DNA from: Luidia sarsii
Lineage: Eukaryota > Echinodermata > Asteroidea > Paxillosida > Luidiidae
Direction of reading: 5' to 3'
Assembly: GCA_949987565.1 (NCBI GenBank)
Contig: OX465102.1
Location: forward strand, 27,225,370-27,289,369
Length of the DNA: 64,000 nt
The number at the start of each line of letters is the position of its first letter. Positions within the stretch are counted from its first letter, which is position 1. Shown here piece after piece: positions 63,649 to 64,000 of this stretch. Under the pieces are notes generated by a model that was not told where the DNA came from, ran no database searches, and saw only the letters and a program-made list of their open reading frames with translations. The translations under genes were made by a program, and so were the position numbers.

Positions 63649-64000
63649 GTACAATGTACGGCCAAGGCCAAGTGTCTCTTCTTTGTGGAAAGGTTAAATT
63701 ATATTCAGCCCTCACAGCTTCTGGCTCTCAGACATCCTGCACTCGCCAGGAGTCAGTCACACAAGCTTTTATATTTGCTATTTTCTATGTATAGAGGTTT
63801 TTCACATGACGTCACCTGGCCGCCAAAGGTCAATGAGTATGTCCGCAGAAATGAGCGAGCGTTCCACGTACATCCAAGTGAATTGTACGCTGACCGTCCA
63901 AAAGCATGTGACTGAAAAGCCCCTGTAGGAATCAGGCATGCAACTTTTCCGCGGATCCACGAATTTCCGCATTTTTATTTATTCGGCCATAAAAAATAAA
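63649..64000. other. DDX11 intron 4, right edge
   Basis: No further coding exon recognised. 63925-64000 is an inverted relative of the 50540-50590 repeat (catgcaacttttccgcgga, cggccataaaaaat). Confidence 0.5.

Overview
This is animal nuclear DNA. Exons are GC-rich, short and split by GT-AG introns; introns and spacers are AT-rich and full of transposon debris, foldback elements and tandem repeats. The species cannot be fixed from the sequence. Abundant TACATGTA palindromes, tRNA-derived SINEs, a MITE family resembling GGCCAATTTCATAGAGC, CCCTAA telomere-type repeats and Penelope-like element tails fit a marine invertebrate, probably a deuterostome such as an echinoderm. That placement is an inference from memory of repeat styles.

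Three conserved protein-coding genes could be reconstructed by eye, with every exon phase agreeing. (1) A GH3-domain protein (GHDC type) on +, coding exons 23420-31051, about 600 residues, with motifs TSGTSG, YAATEG and YRFRLGD; its first exon is uncertain (candidate at 21958). (2) Neurochondrin (NCDN) on -, 57153 down to 38245, 16 coding exons giving 717 residues, close to the vertebrate length of about 730. (3) The 5' end of the DDX11/ChlR1 Fe-S DNA helicase on +, four coding exons from 60967 to 63648; the gene runs off the right edge. GH3 and NCDN converge; NCDN and DDX11 are head-to-head across a 3.8-kb spacer.

Layout: 1-8.1 kb is gene-free repeat-bearing DNA. 8.1-18.5 kb holds a satellite of about 1.42-kb units (five complete homogeneous units plus a partial one, with older degenerate units on both sides). 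18.5-21.9 kb is gene-free, with TAC/TACATG microsatellites, a telomere-like run and foldbacks. 22-31 kb is the GH3 gene, with many nested MITEs in its introns. 31-38.2 kb is spacer with SINEs and a 60-bp VNTR. 38.2-57.2 kb is NCDN, whose introns hold a 2.5-kb 67/69-bp minisatellite, a 1-kb GA/CT tract, a TTGC array and a 19-bp minisatellite. 57.2-61 kb is the divergent spacer with several TIR elements. 61-64 kb is DDX11.

The most interesting signal is a short motif repeated all through the window, on both strands and often as head-to-head foldbacks. It sits just downstream of decayed Penelope-like GIY-YIG endonuclease reading-frame ends and looks like a minimal hammerhead ribozyme (TTGAGAA, stem-loop, GAAAC, GTC, stem). 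In most copies the usual C3-G8 core pair appears to be replaced by U3-A8. The alignment was made by eye and needs a covariance-model search and a cleavage assay.
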